Origin: Siphonodentalium dalli
Taxonomy: Eukaryota; Mollusca; Scaphopoda; Gadilida; Siphonodentaliidae
Length of the DNA: 64,000 nt
Assembly: GCA_032622095.1 (NCBI GenBank)
Contig: CP136061.1
Coordinates: 219,949,148-220,013,147, forward strand
Reading direction: 5' to 3'
Shown: positions 46,560 through 57,592 of the stretch, piece after piece
Layout: every line of letters starts with the position of its first letter
Numbering within the stretch: the first letter of the stretch is position 1
Translations under genes and position numbers: made by a program
Notes under the pieces: generated by a model
Seen by the model: the letters and a program-made list of their open reading frames with translations, nothing else
What the model was told of the DNA's origin: nothing
Databases searched by the model: none

Positions 46560-47530
46560 TTCATCGAAAATCGTTCAAATTCGATAGGTTACAATCAACT
46601 AAATATTTCCCATAGGCGACAGTGTTAGGGTTAAGCCATCCCCACGATTCATTACCCTACTGAGCCAAACTTTAAATATTTTTGCGTGTAGAACTCCACG
46701 TCGGACATAAGTTGTCAAAAAAGAAATGGTGCCTCACCATACTTATTCCTGGAAATAAATTGGCATTTCCACAACTACCTCCTTTAGTGCACAAAATTTC
46801 AATATAGAAAAATACCCCCACCCCCTACCAAATTTGGTGACCAATGCAGCCGCTTGACGAACAATCCCATACAAATGACCAAGGAATAGCCTATGAATTT
46901 CTTTTTTCTTTCACATTAAAGGTACTCAATCCGATAATACTCCTCTCAATTACTATTTCAATGGCTTCGGGGGTCAAAAATATTTGATTCGAGTCGAGGA
47001 GGCCACCCATCAAAGCTCAGATTTTTTAGATATCGATTTTTGAAATCTATTATTTTTCATTATCGGGAATACTTTTTGGCCCAGAACACAGTCAAAATTG
47101 CGTTATTATTACCACTTGATTTTAGAGTTATCCATCCTTGTCTGTTTGAATAGTGTTTTGGTGTACACATCTCGAGCAGATTACGGCAGTTGAAGGCAAT
47201 TATTAGTACTCATCTTGAGAAAATAACAAATTTCAAAAATCAATATCTAATAACTCAGAGCTGTGTTTGATGGGTTCCTCGACTCGAATCAAATATTTTT
47301 TACCCTAAAAGCCAAAGAAATAGTAATATAGGACCCTCTGATCGGATTGTTGTTGTTGGAATCTGTTGAGATGGGGACCCTCTGATCGGATTGAGTACCT
47401 TTAAACAACCGAAGATATTATACACCATTCATCTGCCGGTATTTTTTTATGCTGACTCAAGTTTCCCTACACAAATGCCAAGGGGCATACTTTCAAGTAT
47501 TTAGTTGCTTATAAACTATACGCAACCAAA
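46560..47530. repeat. Segmental repeat, copy with inserted MITE
   Basis: GGTTACAATCAACTAAATAT to TATTTAGTTGCTTATAAAC, ~480 bp plus the 481-bp MITE. Direct copy at 48390-48860. Confidence 0.9.
46920..47400 (-). mobile_element. AGGTACTC family MITE, copy 5, with empty site known
   Basis: 481 bp bounded by TTAA at 46916-46919 and 47401-47404, inserted in opposite orientation to copy 2. The surrounding DNA is duplicated at 48390-48860, where TCACATTAAACAACC is uninterrupted. Comparison shows that exactly TTAA was duplicated on insertion. Confidence 0.95.
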
Positions 47531-48389
47531 AATGTGTGGATTTTTGCTTGAACATATATCAAATTGTCACAGAAAACATAATATTAATAAAAAACGTGCT
47601 TTCCAGACAAGAACTACACCACTTCTCCCTGTATTGGGTTGTATTTAACCCCACTGTTCCAGACATTGGGCGCAAAATAAAACTTCGTCGGAGCACCTAT
47701 ATATATGTTCCACTTTAATCCCCAGCAGACACCACATCATTGGGACTCTAGCCACTTTTTTCCTGTTTTATGTCTTACATGACAACGTGCTATTTTTAAA
47801 TAGAAGTCGTATGGCTGTGAAGTGTTCTTGACATAAATATTTAAAAAAAACAGCATAAATACCCAAAAAGCGCGCGTTTGTTTTGGTCGCGGAAAACACA
47901 CAGGGACATATAATAACGCCGATTTGACAATGTAACTGGATGCCAGTAATAAAAGTCTTCAAGACGCAAAAAAGTCGCATTTCATTACATGGAAGGAAAT
48001 GACAAATTTGTAACTTGAATTACCCCCCCCCTCTCGATTTTTCGGACTCGAAACTGGGGTTCGCTGTGTCCCTTAGCATTTCCCGGTCCACTCCCAATAA
48101 CAGATCGAGAATAGTCGGATCACTAAATACGATGAGAGGCTGCTGGGCTCGTTTGCCCACTTTTCGGCATTAAAGGTGCACTATCTATTCCAAATAATTC
48201 ATTTTAACAAAACACCCATTTTTTGGCATACAATCTGAATTTTGTTGCAAAGAGTTAATTTGTCAGATTATGGGACGCTGCGACACGCTTTGGGTCCCTA
48301 ATTTTGTTCACTCTTGGATTTGATTTGATTGGTGGCCAAAATATGTAACCCGTTGCCCTACAAGCCGATGATACCACAAAACACGATTT

Positions 48390-48860
48390 GTGCCTATAGG
48401 TTACAATCAACTAAATATTTCCCATAGGCGACAGTGTTAGGGTTAAGCCATACCCACGATTCATTACCCTACTGAACAAAACTTTAAATATTTTTGCGTG
48501 TAGAACTCCACGTCGGACATAAGGTGTCAAAAAAGAAATGGTGCCTCACCATACTTATTCCTGGAAATAAGTTGACATTTCCACAACTACCCCCTTTTGT
48601 GCACAAAATTTCAATATAGAAAAATACCCCCACCCCAACCAAATTTGGCGACCAATGTAGCCGCTTGACGAACAATCCCACACAAATGACCGAGGAATTA
48701 ACATAGCCTATATATGAATTTCTTTTTCTTTCACATTAAACAACCGAAGATATTATACAACATTCAGCTGCCGGTATTTTTTTTATGCTGACTCGAGTTT
48801 CCCTACACATTATGCCAAGGGGCATAATTTCAAGTATTTAGTTGCTTATAACCGATAGCT
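48390..48860. repeat. Segmental repeat, copy with empty site
   Basis: Same sequence as 46560-47530 without the MITE; about 95 percent similar by eye. Continues at the right into the inverted repeat shared with 39110-39540. Confidence 0.9.
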
Positions 48861-48969
48861 CCCATGTGTATCACCATTATTTTGGGGACATGTGTGCACG
48901 GCCGCCATGAACTTTTCACACCAGCGTAGTCAGGGGAATAACTCTATCGTGTAGAATGGATTCCAGCAC

Positions 48970-49470
48970 ATCAGACAAGGTCAGAAGGAACAATATGTTT
49001 AACATAGGCCTCAGTGTTAATGTTTGGTCACGCCCACGCTAAATTCGCGAGTTCCGACGAGCACGATGAATAAGTTCGTGAAGACCAACCCTTCCTATGA
49101 CTGTTTGCCATGTATAGGAGTACTATATCCGAATCATGCCTTTTTCAATGTTTCCACACTACCCCACTTTTTGCAAAAAAAAAATGAAAGAATGACGAAA
49201 GACAATATCAAGCTACAATATCCCGCCATGCACTGTTTGGACACGAGCACATTTCAAACTAGGGGAAATCCACATTTTTACATGCCATGGGCATTTTATG
49301 TCTTGAATTTGTAAACTTATTTGAACATTATTATACGCCAATGGCGCGCCAGATTGTTTTTACTCGTACTCGAGATATCATGTAAAACAAAAGGGATGTA
49401 ATTCTACTTATTTCGTATTCGAGATACCATTTAAAAAAGGGACGTAATTCTACTTATTTAGTTCCTTCTA
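48970..49470. repeat. Repeat R2, copy B (inverted)
   Basis: Reverse complement of 39110-39540 with length differences; the end segment GGGATGTAATTCTACTTATT is itself doubled (49391, 49440). Confidence 0.7.
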
Positions 49471-49851
49471 ACTACTAGGTTGTTGTGTGCTTTCCAATAT
49501 TTCAATTGTTGCGAGAAAATATACTCTATTATCTAAGTTTTGTGTGTATCAAACCTAGTCTTATAAACTTATAAAGTATTATAATTCCGTCAATACGTTC
49601 ATTATAGATTTGTCTTCAAACTATCCGGTTATAACTGCAAAAACTTCTTGAATCTTCTGATATTGCGTCGACTATGCATAACTTTAAAGACACTTTGTCA
49701 TATTTGACACCATACAACCACCATCTCCACCTGTGTTATACCAGCAAACAATAGGCCGGACCCATGAATCCATATTTCGACTTTTAAAAGATGAAGATTT
49801 AACAACTTGAATTGTTGTCAGGTTAGCAAAACTTCTAATGATCGTCGGAAG

Positions 49852-49897
49852 ATCGCTTCGCGGTCTTTTGGCTAAGATCAAAGTGTAGTATCTGTTC
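49852..49897 (+). ncRNA. U2 snRNA 5' domain, truncated
   Basis: ATCGCTTCGCGGTCTTTTGG followed by CTAAGATCAAAGTGTAGTAT and CTGTTC matches the first ~45 nt of the highly conserved U2 spliceosomal RNA, including the stem I loop and the branch-site-pairing GTAGTA. There are about three differences from the usual sequence, among them one extra A. The Sm-site region and stems that should follow are absent; unrelated GC-richer sequence starts at 49898. It is therefore not a working U2 gene but a truncated copy or a junction with an inserted element. Confidence 0.75.
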
Positions 49898-50160
49898 CCC
49901 GCTGGTGATGAACAGGGTCGCTACGCTTTGATCCAGCACATACTGTGAGATACGTCTCTGATGGTGGTCGCTCCACCAGACGGGACTTCCACGGTATGGG
50001 TTCGCATCCTGAGGAGGACGAGTGGTCCTGACTGACTGCCGCTTGTTCTTGTGTGGACTGACGTCCGACGGGCACTTTGACCATCTCGTAAGAGTGAGAA
50101 TCATCCCTGAAAGTGGGGGTGCTCAGCCGACAAGAGTGGTCCGCAATGGCCCCGGGGTGT
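49898..50160 (+). other. GC-rich block joined to the U2 fragment
   Basis: About 260 bp clearly richer in G and C than its surroundings, ending near GGCCCCGGGGTG. It starts exactly where U2 similarity stops. It contains GGTTCGCATCC at ~50000, which resembles a pol III B box with one mismatch. The minus strand is open across 50104-49835 but the peptide matches nothing I know. It could be the end of a U2-targeting retroelement, or the body of a snRNA-derived SINE. Confidence 0.4.
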
Positions 50161-50394
50161 TTAAAAACAACTAAAGATCATTCATGCTCCTGTCTCAGAA
50201 TAACGGTAGAAAATAAAGAACATTCTTAGTTATGAGTTTTTGTGATCCTATTTTCCGACGCATTACTTATGGACTATTTTGTGGATTTTAGGATCCTGTG
50301 TGATAAGAATGATGGTGATTACATATATGTTTCCTTTTATTTTTCCATTAGCTGATAAAATTCTCAATATGTGGCATCCAATCGGACCGCAGAT

Positions 50395-50810
50395 CTTTGC
50401 AAATAATGGACACCTTTCGCACAATGAACTGCTACTGATAAGAATTACGAATAGGGTACTACGTCACTAGAATTTTGGTTCTTTCCATCAGTTGTCGTTT
50501 TGCCATATCCGTAGTTACGATTGCGGTTGCGAGAAACTAAGCATGGACACGCGAGCTTTGCGTGCAATCGTCGAGCCAACGTTATCCTATAATAACATAA
50601 TTAAGTAAATCAAAACATCATGACAAACAGAACCATATCACCTTACTATTGAGGGACAAAAAGTTTGTTCCGCACTATTTTCTCACAAACGGAGTTGTAG
50701 TCGTCAATTCTGCGAAAAAGGTTATTGGACAGTCCGAAAAAAATACGACTATTATTTGTAATTCTTGTCAGTAGTGGTTCATTATGAAAAAGATGTCCAA
50801 TAGCTTCAAT
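50395..50810. repeat. Inverted repeat downstream of the second sulfotransferase
   Basis: ATGGACACCTTTCGCACAAT plus GAACTGCTACTGATAAGAAT (50407-50448) is inverted at 50747-50800 with ~80 percent similarity, about 280 bp apart. In both arms the same reading (GHLxHNExLLxRITN) is open, which may be chance or a remnant of coding sequence. Confidence 0.6.
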
Positions 50811-50863
50811 AACGACAGTTATAGCATCATATTGCGAATTCCATAATCTGGGTTCTAATTCCA

Positions 50864-53794
50864 TCAACTGGTAGTCAGAGAAGCGTTCATTATATCGGGA
50901 TAGTTGTATGAGAACAAAACATAGTCCGGGTGATACATTTTCAATAAAGCAGTTTTATCTTCTTCAGGAATTTGCGAGAAAAAGTCCGTCAGTACGGTGG
51001 AAGTTTTCTTATGACTGTAACTAGACGATCGTGGAGGGAATCTCATTTCCAGCGGCGCACTAATACTATCCAATATATAGTTCGAATCGTCTTCGATCTG
51101 TTCGTATTTTCCAACAAAATCGTACCTCATCAGGCACGGATGACACAGTTTATAGTACTGTATCCAATGTTCGTTGAGCATCTTCTTGTGTGTCCTTGGA
51201 TCAAGGAGATATTGCACGAATTCACTGAATGTAATATCGTCTGCTTTCTCAACTTCTTCTTGAGTATAATTATATCGATATCGTTTGATCATCTTTCTGC
51301 CGTAATAGGTATGAAAGTACTTGTTATATATAGTCGTGAATTTATTTCTGTATGCCGACAAGAGACGCTCCATCGGCTCACGGACTATAACGAACTTGAA
51401 ATAATTGTTCAGTTTATATCGGATCTCGCTGACGGAATTTTTACTGAGGTAACTAAGGTATTCGTTATATTTGTGATGGACGTCATCACTTAGTATCTTT
51501 GCGGGTTTCGTTGTATTCATCCGCCCAGTAAATAGAAGAAATAAGCGACGCCAGCTTGTAGAGGCGACTTTTGGAATTTGGCAATATAAAACCTTGTACT
51601 TATCGTCCACCAACACGTGGTCGAACCAAGCGGGATTTAACTGGGAGGTGTAGAAGGATTGCAGCTTGAGCTTCTTGCAAACTTGGTCCACGGATTTCTT
51701 GATTGCTTCTGACACGTCGCGGCCTTTCTGTAAAAAAAAACCAAGAGAATAGTTTCAAACAAGAACGTAGCAATGGAGTATCCGTTGAGCAGTGGAGTGT
51801 CCACCTTGAAATGTTCAACTGGACGCCACTGATTCCTACCCCCCACTCCATATACAGTAATGCCCAAAGTAATTGACCACTTAACCACAGCAGAATTATG
51901 GGTAATTTTTCAGGATTTAGTCGGAAATATGGCTTGTTGCCATTCATCGGAAAGCTCTCACTGAGAGCTTTCCGATGAATGGCAACAAGCCATATTTCCG
52001 ACTAAATCCTGAAAAATTACCCATAATTCTGCTGCTGTTAAGTGGTCAATTACTTTGGGAATTACTGTAGTCCATAGCCTGTCCCCTCCCAAATGAAGAA
52101 AACACATTCACAAGTTCCTAAACTTCCTTTGCACATGTTTGAATTTTACAACTGATACCCCAAGCTTTGCCAACTGTTGCAAAGTTCCAACATGACATGC
52201 CCCATTTTTTAATGGCTGACCACATTCAAACACATTTGAGTCCAAACTCGCCATGGACCCAACACACAAAATGCCATTTCTTGACTGATCGAACCCATTT
52301 TAATAAATATATAACCCAATCACATGAGAACCCTCCATACTATATATAAGCTAAATACGCCTGATGAATCTTGATGAGAAGACGTTTTTAGAATTACTAC
52401 GGGGGTGAGTTATGTCTACTTATTGAGGGAAATAATTATGTCCCTGGCTCCGCCCCTATTTGAGCCAGTGATCCAATTCTGAACCAAATCTGAATCCCAG
52501 TCACACATACTAAATATAAGCTGAATAGGCATGGTGGTTCTTGATAAGATGTTTTAAGAATTACTATGGATGGAAAGAGTTACGTCTCTAGCTATGCCAC
52601 TTTTTGACCCCGTGACCCCATTTGAACAAAACTGAATCCCAGTCACACAGGGACCATCCACACCTAATATGACGCAATTCTTCATCTCAGTTTCTCATAT
52701 GTAATTGCCTGAGAAAACAGGTATTTATTTTTAATGGCCTAACTGTCAGATTCACTCCTGGCCTTGTGAGATAGTTTGTTATCATAATCCACAGGCCATT
52801 TGTATACAAAGTTTCTACCAATCTATATCAATCAACAGAGCTCTCACTCCAAGCAGATTTTGTTAACACTGCCATCTCATTAATTACGTTATAATTACCT
52901 TAGCCATCACAATGTTACTTCTATATGGTGTTAAGTAAACATTCTCTGTAATCATGCACCCTATCTCATATCTTATATAGATCTGAGTATCTGCTGTTTG
53001 CATGGTCTCGATTTTAGACTGATTTAAACCAAATTTGGTGTGGCCATCCTGGTGGATATTATAATGGTGTTAGTTTGTTTTTACTTAAACATTTTTTTTT
53101 TAAATTGAGCAAGTTTTTAAATCTAAACTGAAATGAATTTTTTTTATTTGATAAAAAAAATATATATATGATTAAAAATATTTTTTTTAAGTATTATTTT
53201 TTTGGTAAATTGAACAAGGGGTTCAATCTAAATCAAATTAAGAGTTATGTCCCTGGCTCCGCCCATACATGACCCAGTGATCCCATTTCAACAAATATTA
53301 ACCCCAGTCACCAAAAGGACCCTCCATACCAAATATAAGCTAAATAGGTCCGATGGTTCATGAGAAAAAGAAGTTTTAAGAATTACTATAGAGCCTATAA
53401 GAGGGATACAGCTATGGCTCTGGTTTCGCAACTATTTGACCTGGTGACCTCATTTAACAAATCTGATTGTAAGTCACCTGGGAACATCCACACCAAAGAA
53501 CTCATTCGGTCTCATGGTTCTGTAGAAGATGTTTAAATAATTGTTGACGGGCGGACGGACGGATTGACGGACGGACGACCAATGCGGAGTGATTACTGTA
53601 GCTCCACCGGAGACCTGGTCTCAGGTGAGCTAAAATTGTGCCCGACTCCGCCCATGACCCGGTGACCCCATTTGAACAAATATGAACCTCAGTCACATAT
53701 GGAACCGCCACGCGCATACCAAATATAAGCTAAATCGCCATGACGGTTCTTGAGAATGAGTCGTTTTAAGAATTACTACGGTGGGGGGAGGAAA

Positions 53795-53866
<72 letters not shown>

Positions 53867-55330
53867 TCCTGGCTTCACAACTATTTAACCTGGTGACCTC
53901 ATTTGAACAAATCTGAATGTGAGTCACCTAGGGAACATCCACACCAAATATGATTCCATTGGACCCGATGGTTCTTGAGAAGTCGTTTTAATAATTACTA
54001 TTATTATATGGAGGGAAAGAGTTATGGCCCTGGCTTCGCAACTATTTGACTTGGTGACCCCCACATTAACAAATCTGAATGTGAGTCACCCAGGGAACAT
54101 CCACACCAAATATGAAACCATTCGGTATTATGGTCCTGCAGAAGAAGATGATTCTTGACGGACGGACGCCTAGACGGACGGACGGCTAGACGGACGGATG
54201 AACGAGGAGTGATGACTATATATCCACCGGAGACATCGTCTCAGGTGAGCTATAAACATTGGACATGTTTAGATTGTCGATCACAGGCCATATAATCCGC
54301 ATTCGTCATCTCCATTTTCAACCTGGTTTCACGGAAATATCTAGCTTTAACCGCCGTTTGAATCTCCCAATGCCAAGTGTAAATCTGACAGGCCTTTTTG
54401 ACGTGGCAATTGTTCTTGTAATAAGTATATTTTCTGCTGCCAAATTACGTATACATAATTTTAGGATCGAAAGAGTCGTCTCTTTTTTAACCCTTTCTAT
54501 ACTACAGCATCATTGATGAGTTGTTATCCCATAGGAATGTTCAGATAATAAGTTCAACAAACGACCATACTTTGTTGAATTTATTATCTAAACATTTCCC
54601 TCAATAAATATTACTCCTTCTGTACTTTTATTATCTGTCGTCTGCTTATATTACATGTACACCCCTGCACACGAATAATAGACCATTCCGATGTACACGT
54701 TTTAACTGTCAGACTGGGAGAATCCATTTAGTATAGACATGGTTAATCTGGCCAAATCTCCCATGTGTTCTGTCGGCAATCCTTTGACCCATGGGGAGAG
54801 TCACATCCCTATCTCAATTTGATTCGGAAGGTTCCGTTAGCTTCATGAAATTTAACCATGTGTCAATGCATTCTCTTATATATGCGAGTCACCCATGTGA
54901 GCCTCGCATATATAATAGAATACATTGGCCTAACAATTTTTACCTTGACCTTGAAAGCCAGAGCATTCTCTTATAATTTATATGCGAGGCTCCATATGGG
55001 AGACAGGCAAATATAATATAATGCACTGGCACATGATCTTCAACGTTGTACCAGCGCAGCTTCCACCATGAAAGGATTAAATATAAATTTCAAGAAAGCT
55101 GCCATACAGGAAGAGGTTTAGAATATATCTTTAAGCCTTTTGTCGCAAAATAGTGTTTCGGGACCGCCCCGGATGAACGACTTGTACACTAACATATTGG
55201 TGCTTTCCATATTGGGGGTATGGGCTAACCGGCTTTACAACCCACAATAATCTAAGTACTGGACTCACGTTTTCTGTAAGCAGCAGGTCATCAAACCCAG
55301 CAGACAGCTCAACCATGCCACCCACGCGAC
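50864..55330 (-). CDS. Second carbohydrate sulfotransferase, CHST8-14 family, exon 1 not found
   Basis: Paralogue of the sulfotransferase at 29937-36972, same strand and same intron phases. Exon 55330-55269 (62 nt, RVGGMVELSAGFDDLLLTEN, TTCCTTGCAG / GTGAGT) enters in phase 1 and leaves in phase 0 to the catalytic exon 51727-50864, which starts KGRDVSEAIKKSVDQVCKKL after TTTTTTTTTACAG. The catalytic part, 287 residues, has YCQIPKVASTSWRR (phosphosulfate loop), FVIVREPMERLLSAYRNKF (3'-phosphate site), LCHPCLMRYDFVGKYEQIED and YHPDYVLFSYNYP. It ends with TGA at 50864. A signal-anchor exon should lie right of 55330 but was not recognised up to 64000. The catalytic exon is intact, so the gene is probably functional. 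A reading start at the GTG at 51715 is not needed once the acceptor is used. Confidence 0.88.
51855..52067. mobile_element. Palindromic mariner-like MITE (213 bp)
   Basis: An almost perfect full-length inverted repeat centred on AGCTCTCACTGAGAGCT near 51961. Flanking TA on both sides and the CAGTAATGCCCAAAGTAATT end suggest Tc1/mariner mobilisation. It is located about 130 bp upstream of the catalytic exon of the second sulfotransferase. Confidence 0.85.
52330..54255 (+). repeat. Decayed tandem array of ~250-340-bp units
   Basis: Each unit has the order CTCCGCCC..TGACCC, CAGTCAC, AAATATAAGCTAAAT, TTTTAAGAATTACTA. Two units end in GACGGACGGACG runs and GTCTCAGGTGAGCTA (53575-53632 and 54150-54252). 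A GA microsatellite lies at 53796-53861. The lone piece at 34330-34690 (rich in CGTCCGTGCG and CATCCGTCG) resembles the inverted end of a unit. Confidence 0.75.
53796..53861 (+). repeat. (GA)n microsatellite
   Basis: About 65 bp of GAGAGA with two AAAG interruptions, inside the tandem array at 52330-54255. Confidence 0.95.
54491..54742 (+). mobile_element. TTAACCCTTTCTATA-ended MITE, whole copy
   Basis: 252 bp between TTAA at 54487-54490 and 54743-54746; CCCTTTCTATACT at the left, AGTATAGACATGG at the right. It serves as the empty site for the insertion at 21650. A third partial copy (AATAGACCATTCTAAAGTAT, CAGACTGGGAGAATCCATT) is at 6815-6880. Confidence 0.85.
54855..55080. mobile_element. 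Diverged hairpin pair
   Basis: TCAATGCATTCTCTTATATA at 54862 opens a first hairpin; a second decayed one spans ~54955-55032. The tail TGATCTTCAACGTTGTACCA resembles 20605-20640, linking it to the element at 19343-20660. About 190 bp from a sulfotransferase exon. Confidence 0.6.
55269..55330 (-). CDS. Stem exon of the second sulfotransferase
   Basis: This 62-nt stretch has a good acceptor (TTCCTTGCAG) and donor (GTGAGT), is open in the frame required, and has the same phases (1 in, 0 out) as exon 2 of the paralogue. The residues are not conserved with the paralogue, which is normal for the stem region. It is assigned from splice structure alone. Confidence 0.65.
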
Positions 55331-55845
55331 CTGCAAGGAACATGACATGTTATATTCAGCTGAATGTTATGCATAACGACAACGAGCATATTTTGATTGA
55401 TATTTATAATCGAGAAGACTATTCTTTACAGTTCATGATGCAGTTACATATATATATCCAGAGTCAAATGTGGGTCTATGTTATTATAATGTAATATTTA
55501 CATACTAAGTGTGATCATCACTAATTCCAGCATTCCGATTGGTTGGCGCTCAGGTGGCTAGTTGCAATTATTTCTCGGTGAATGCGCAACAGCTCATAAC
55601 TGCAGCCTCATAATTACATCGACACGTCATCAGTTTCGGAAAGAATAGCACGTAATGTTTTGGGCGCATTTGGACTGGCGCAGGATTGACTTAATACATC
55701 ATCGGGTTTCAATATAAAGAGAAATTGTTCGTGTTAACTTTTGCCAAGGGTGCTATGGGGTATTTTGGGCTTGTTTTGTCACGATACACTTTTCGATTTA
55801 AATACATTTACAAAAGTGGCTTTTTCGCTAAATGTATATAAATAT

Positions 55846-56005
55846 AAGGATTAACTGTCATGTGGACTGTTTTTATGGAGATGTAACCGTGAGATAGGTG
55901 GTCATAACTTGTATGTAAAACCCTTCGGGTTTTACACAAGTTATGACCACTTACCTCAAGGTTACATCTCCATAAAAACAGTCCACATGACAGTTAATCC
56001 TTATA
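55846..56005. repeat. Near-perfect 160-bp palindrome with TTCG loop
   Basis: TATAAGGATTAACTGTCATG at 55847 is complemented at the right edge; the apex reads AAAACCCTTCGGGTTTT. Almost no mismatches over ~75 bp per arm. Confidence 0.88.
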
Positions 56006-56225
56006 TCACAATTACGCATATCATCAAATTAGTGGTGTAATGATTAATCATAATATATGTGTATCGCGATTCTTTCTGAAGACTCGTATCGCGATATGTT
56101 TTACCAGCTGTATCCCGATGTGCTTATTCCAACATTTTGATATATTTTATCGACTACATGTATATGTACAGTTCCTTAGTGGCTGTGAGTGTTAAATATA
56201 GTGTCAAACAAAAGAGAAATAATAT

Positions 56226-56395
56226 TATTTAAAGATGCATAATCCTAATTAACGCTCCTAAATTAATATTTCTTTGGTTTCGGGGTAAAACATATGTGAT
56301 TCGAGTCAAGGAACCCACACATCAAAGCTCAGAGTGATTAGATATCGATTTTTGAAATTTGTTATATCTCGAGATATGTACTTATTTGTGACCTG
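56226..56395 (+). mobile_element. AGGTACTC family MITE, fragment
   Basis: Only the part around TTTCTTTGGTTTCGGGGTAA, GAACCCACACATCAAAGCTC and GATATCGATTTTTGAAATTT remains; the LINE fragment starts next to it. The ends are lost. Confidence 0.6.
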
Positions 56396-56419
56396 GAAAA
56401 TATTATTATATATTATGCT

Positions 56420-56924
56420 CTAATACAAAGCCATCTTGTCTAACGGTGTTCAGATATGGGGACACGTCCCTGCGGTCAAAACAAACTTTCATGCTTCAAA
56501 AACGCGCTATACGAGTTTTATGTAATAAGAAATATAGAAGCCACACAGAACCTCTTTTAAAAAAGAAAATATACTCAAAATCTATGATATCCATAAAGTC
56601 CAAGCTGCTGTTTTCATCCATGATTGGTATTATATGCGTTTAATAGAATCATTCACCGACATGTTTACCAAACGCAAAACCGGACCAGACACCCGGAAAA
56701 GGCACCCACTATTTTTAAAAACACCAAGAACATCTTGGTCCCAACAACTACCATTTCATTCTTACCCAACTATATGGAACAACTTAGATAACGAATTTAC
56801 ATCATACCAAACCAGACACAAATTCAAACGGCGTTTGCGTGACGATTGTATTAAAACGTATTCTGCAACCATTGAATGCAACAATCAAAGATGTCTCGAC
56901 TGTGTGGTCAGCTCAACTCAATAA
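56420..56924 (+). pseudogene. LINE C-terminal end, frameshifted
   Basis: LQKRAIRVLCNKKYRSHTEP then, in another frame, KIYDIHKVQAAVFIHDWY and LPFHSYPTIWNNLDNEFTSY match the conserved tail of CR1/RTE-like LINE proteins downstream of the reverse transcriptase. At least one frameshift near 56565. Confidence 0.75.
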
Positions 56925-57220
56925 GTGACCTCCCCTACATCGCAATCCACAACCTCACTCAAAACATTCCTGCTCGACTTTCAAGGAAGATATGTTGCCA
57001 CTAACTATAAAGAGACAAACCACCGAGTAGCACATAAACGATTTATCTATACGTATACCATCCATGCATATAATCCATTTAAATGCAACCATTACGCGAT
57101 ACATAATTATATATAGCCGTGCATTGCACAAGAAATCTTGACCGCCTATCATAACATCTATTCATCTTTAAGGGGTTGGCAGTAAGACAGTCTAGCCTGA
57201 CTATGCCACCCCCTCGAATA

Positions 57221-57592
57221 CCCTGTGCCAATGCATTCTCTTATATATGCGAGTCGACCATAGGTCGCCTCGCATATATAAGAGAATGCATTGGCCTAAC
57301 AATTTTTTACAATTTTAATAATTTTTTCTTGTATTCTTTAACAATTTTACAATTTCACCCATACAGAGCCCCAGACAAACATGAGCAGACGACACTCTTC
57401 TATATGCTTATATATATATATGTGTGGGGCTCCCTGCAGGGTAATTGATGTTTTTTATTTTATGTCCTAAAAATTGTAAGAAACATTTATTTAAAAAAAA
57501 TGATCAAAAATTATTAGGCCAATGCATTCTCTTATATATGCGAGGCGACCTATGGTCGACTCGCATATATAAGAGAATGCATTGGCACAGGG
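57221..57592. mobile_element. Hairpin-ended element, medium form (372 bp)
   Basis: CCCTGTGCCAATGCATTC ... GAATGCATTGGCACAGGG with a hairpin at each end (57221-57297, 57516-57592). The interior GCCCCAGACAAACATGAGCA is shared with the 2465-bp form. Confidence 0.88.
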
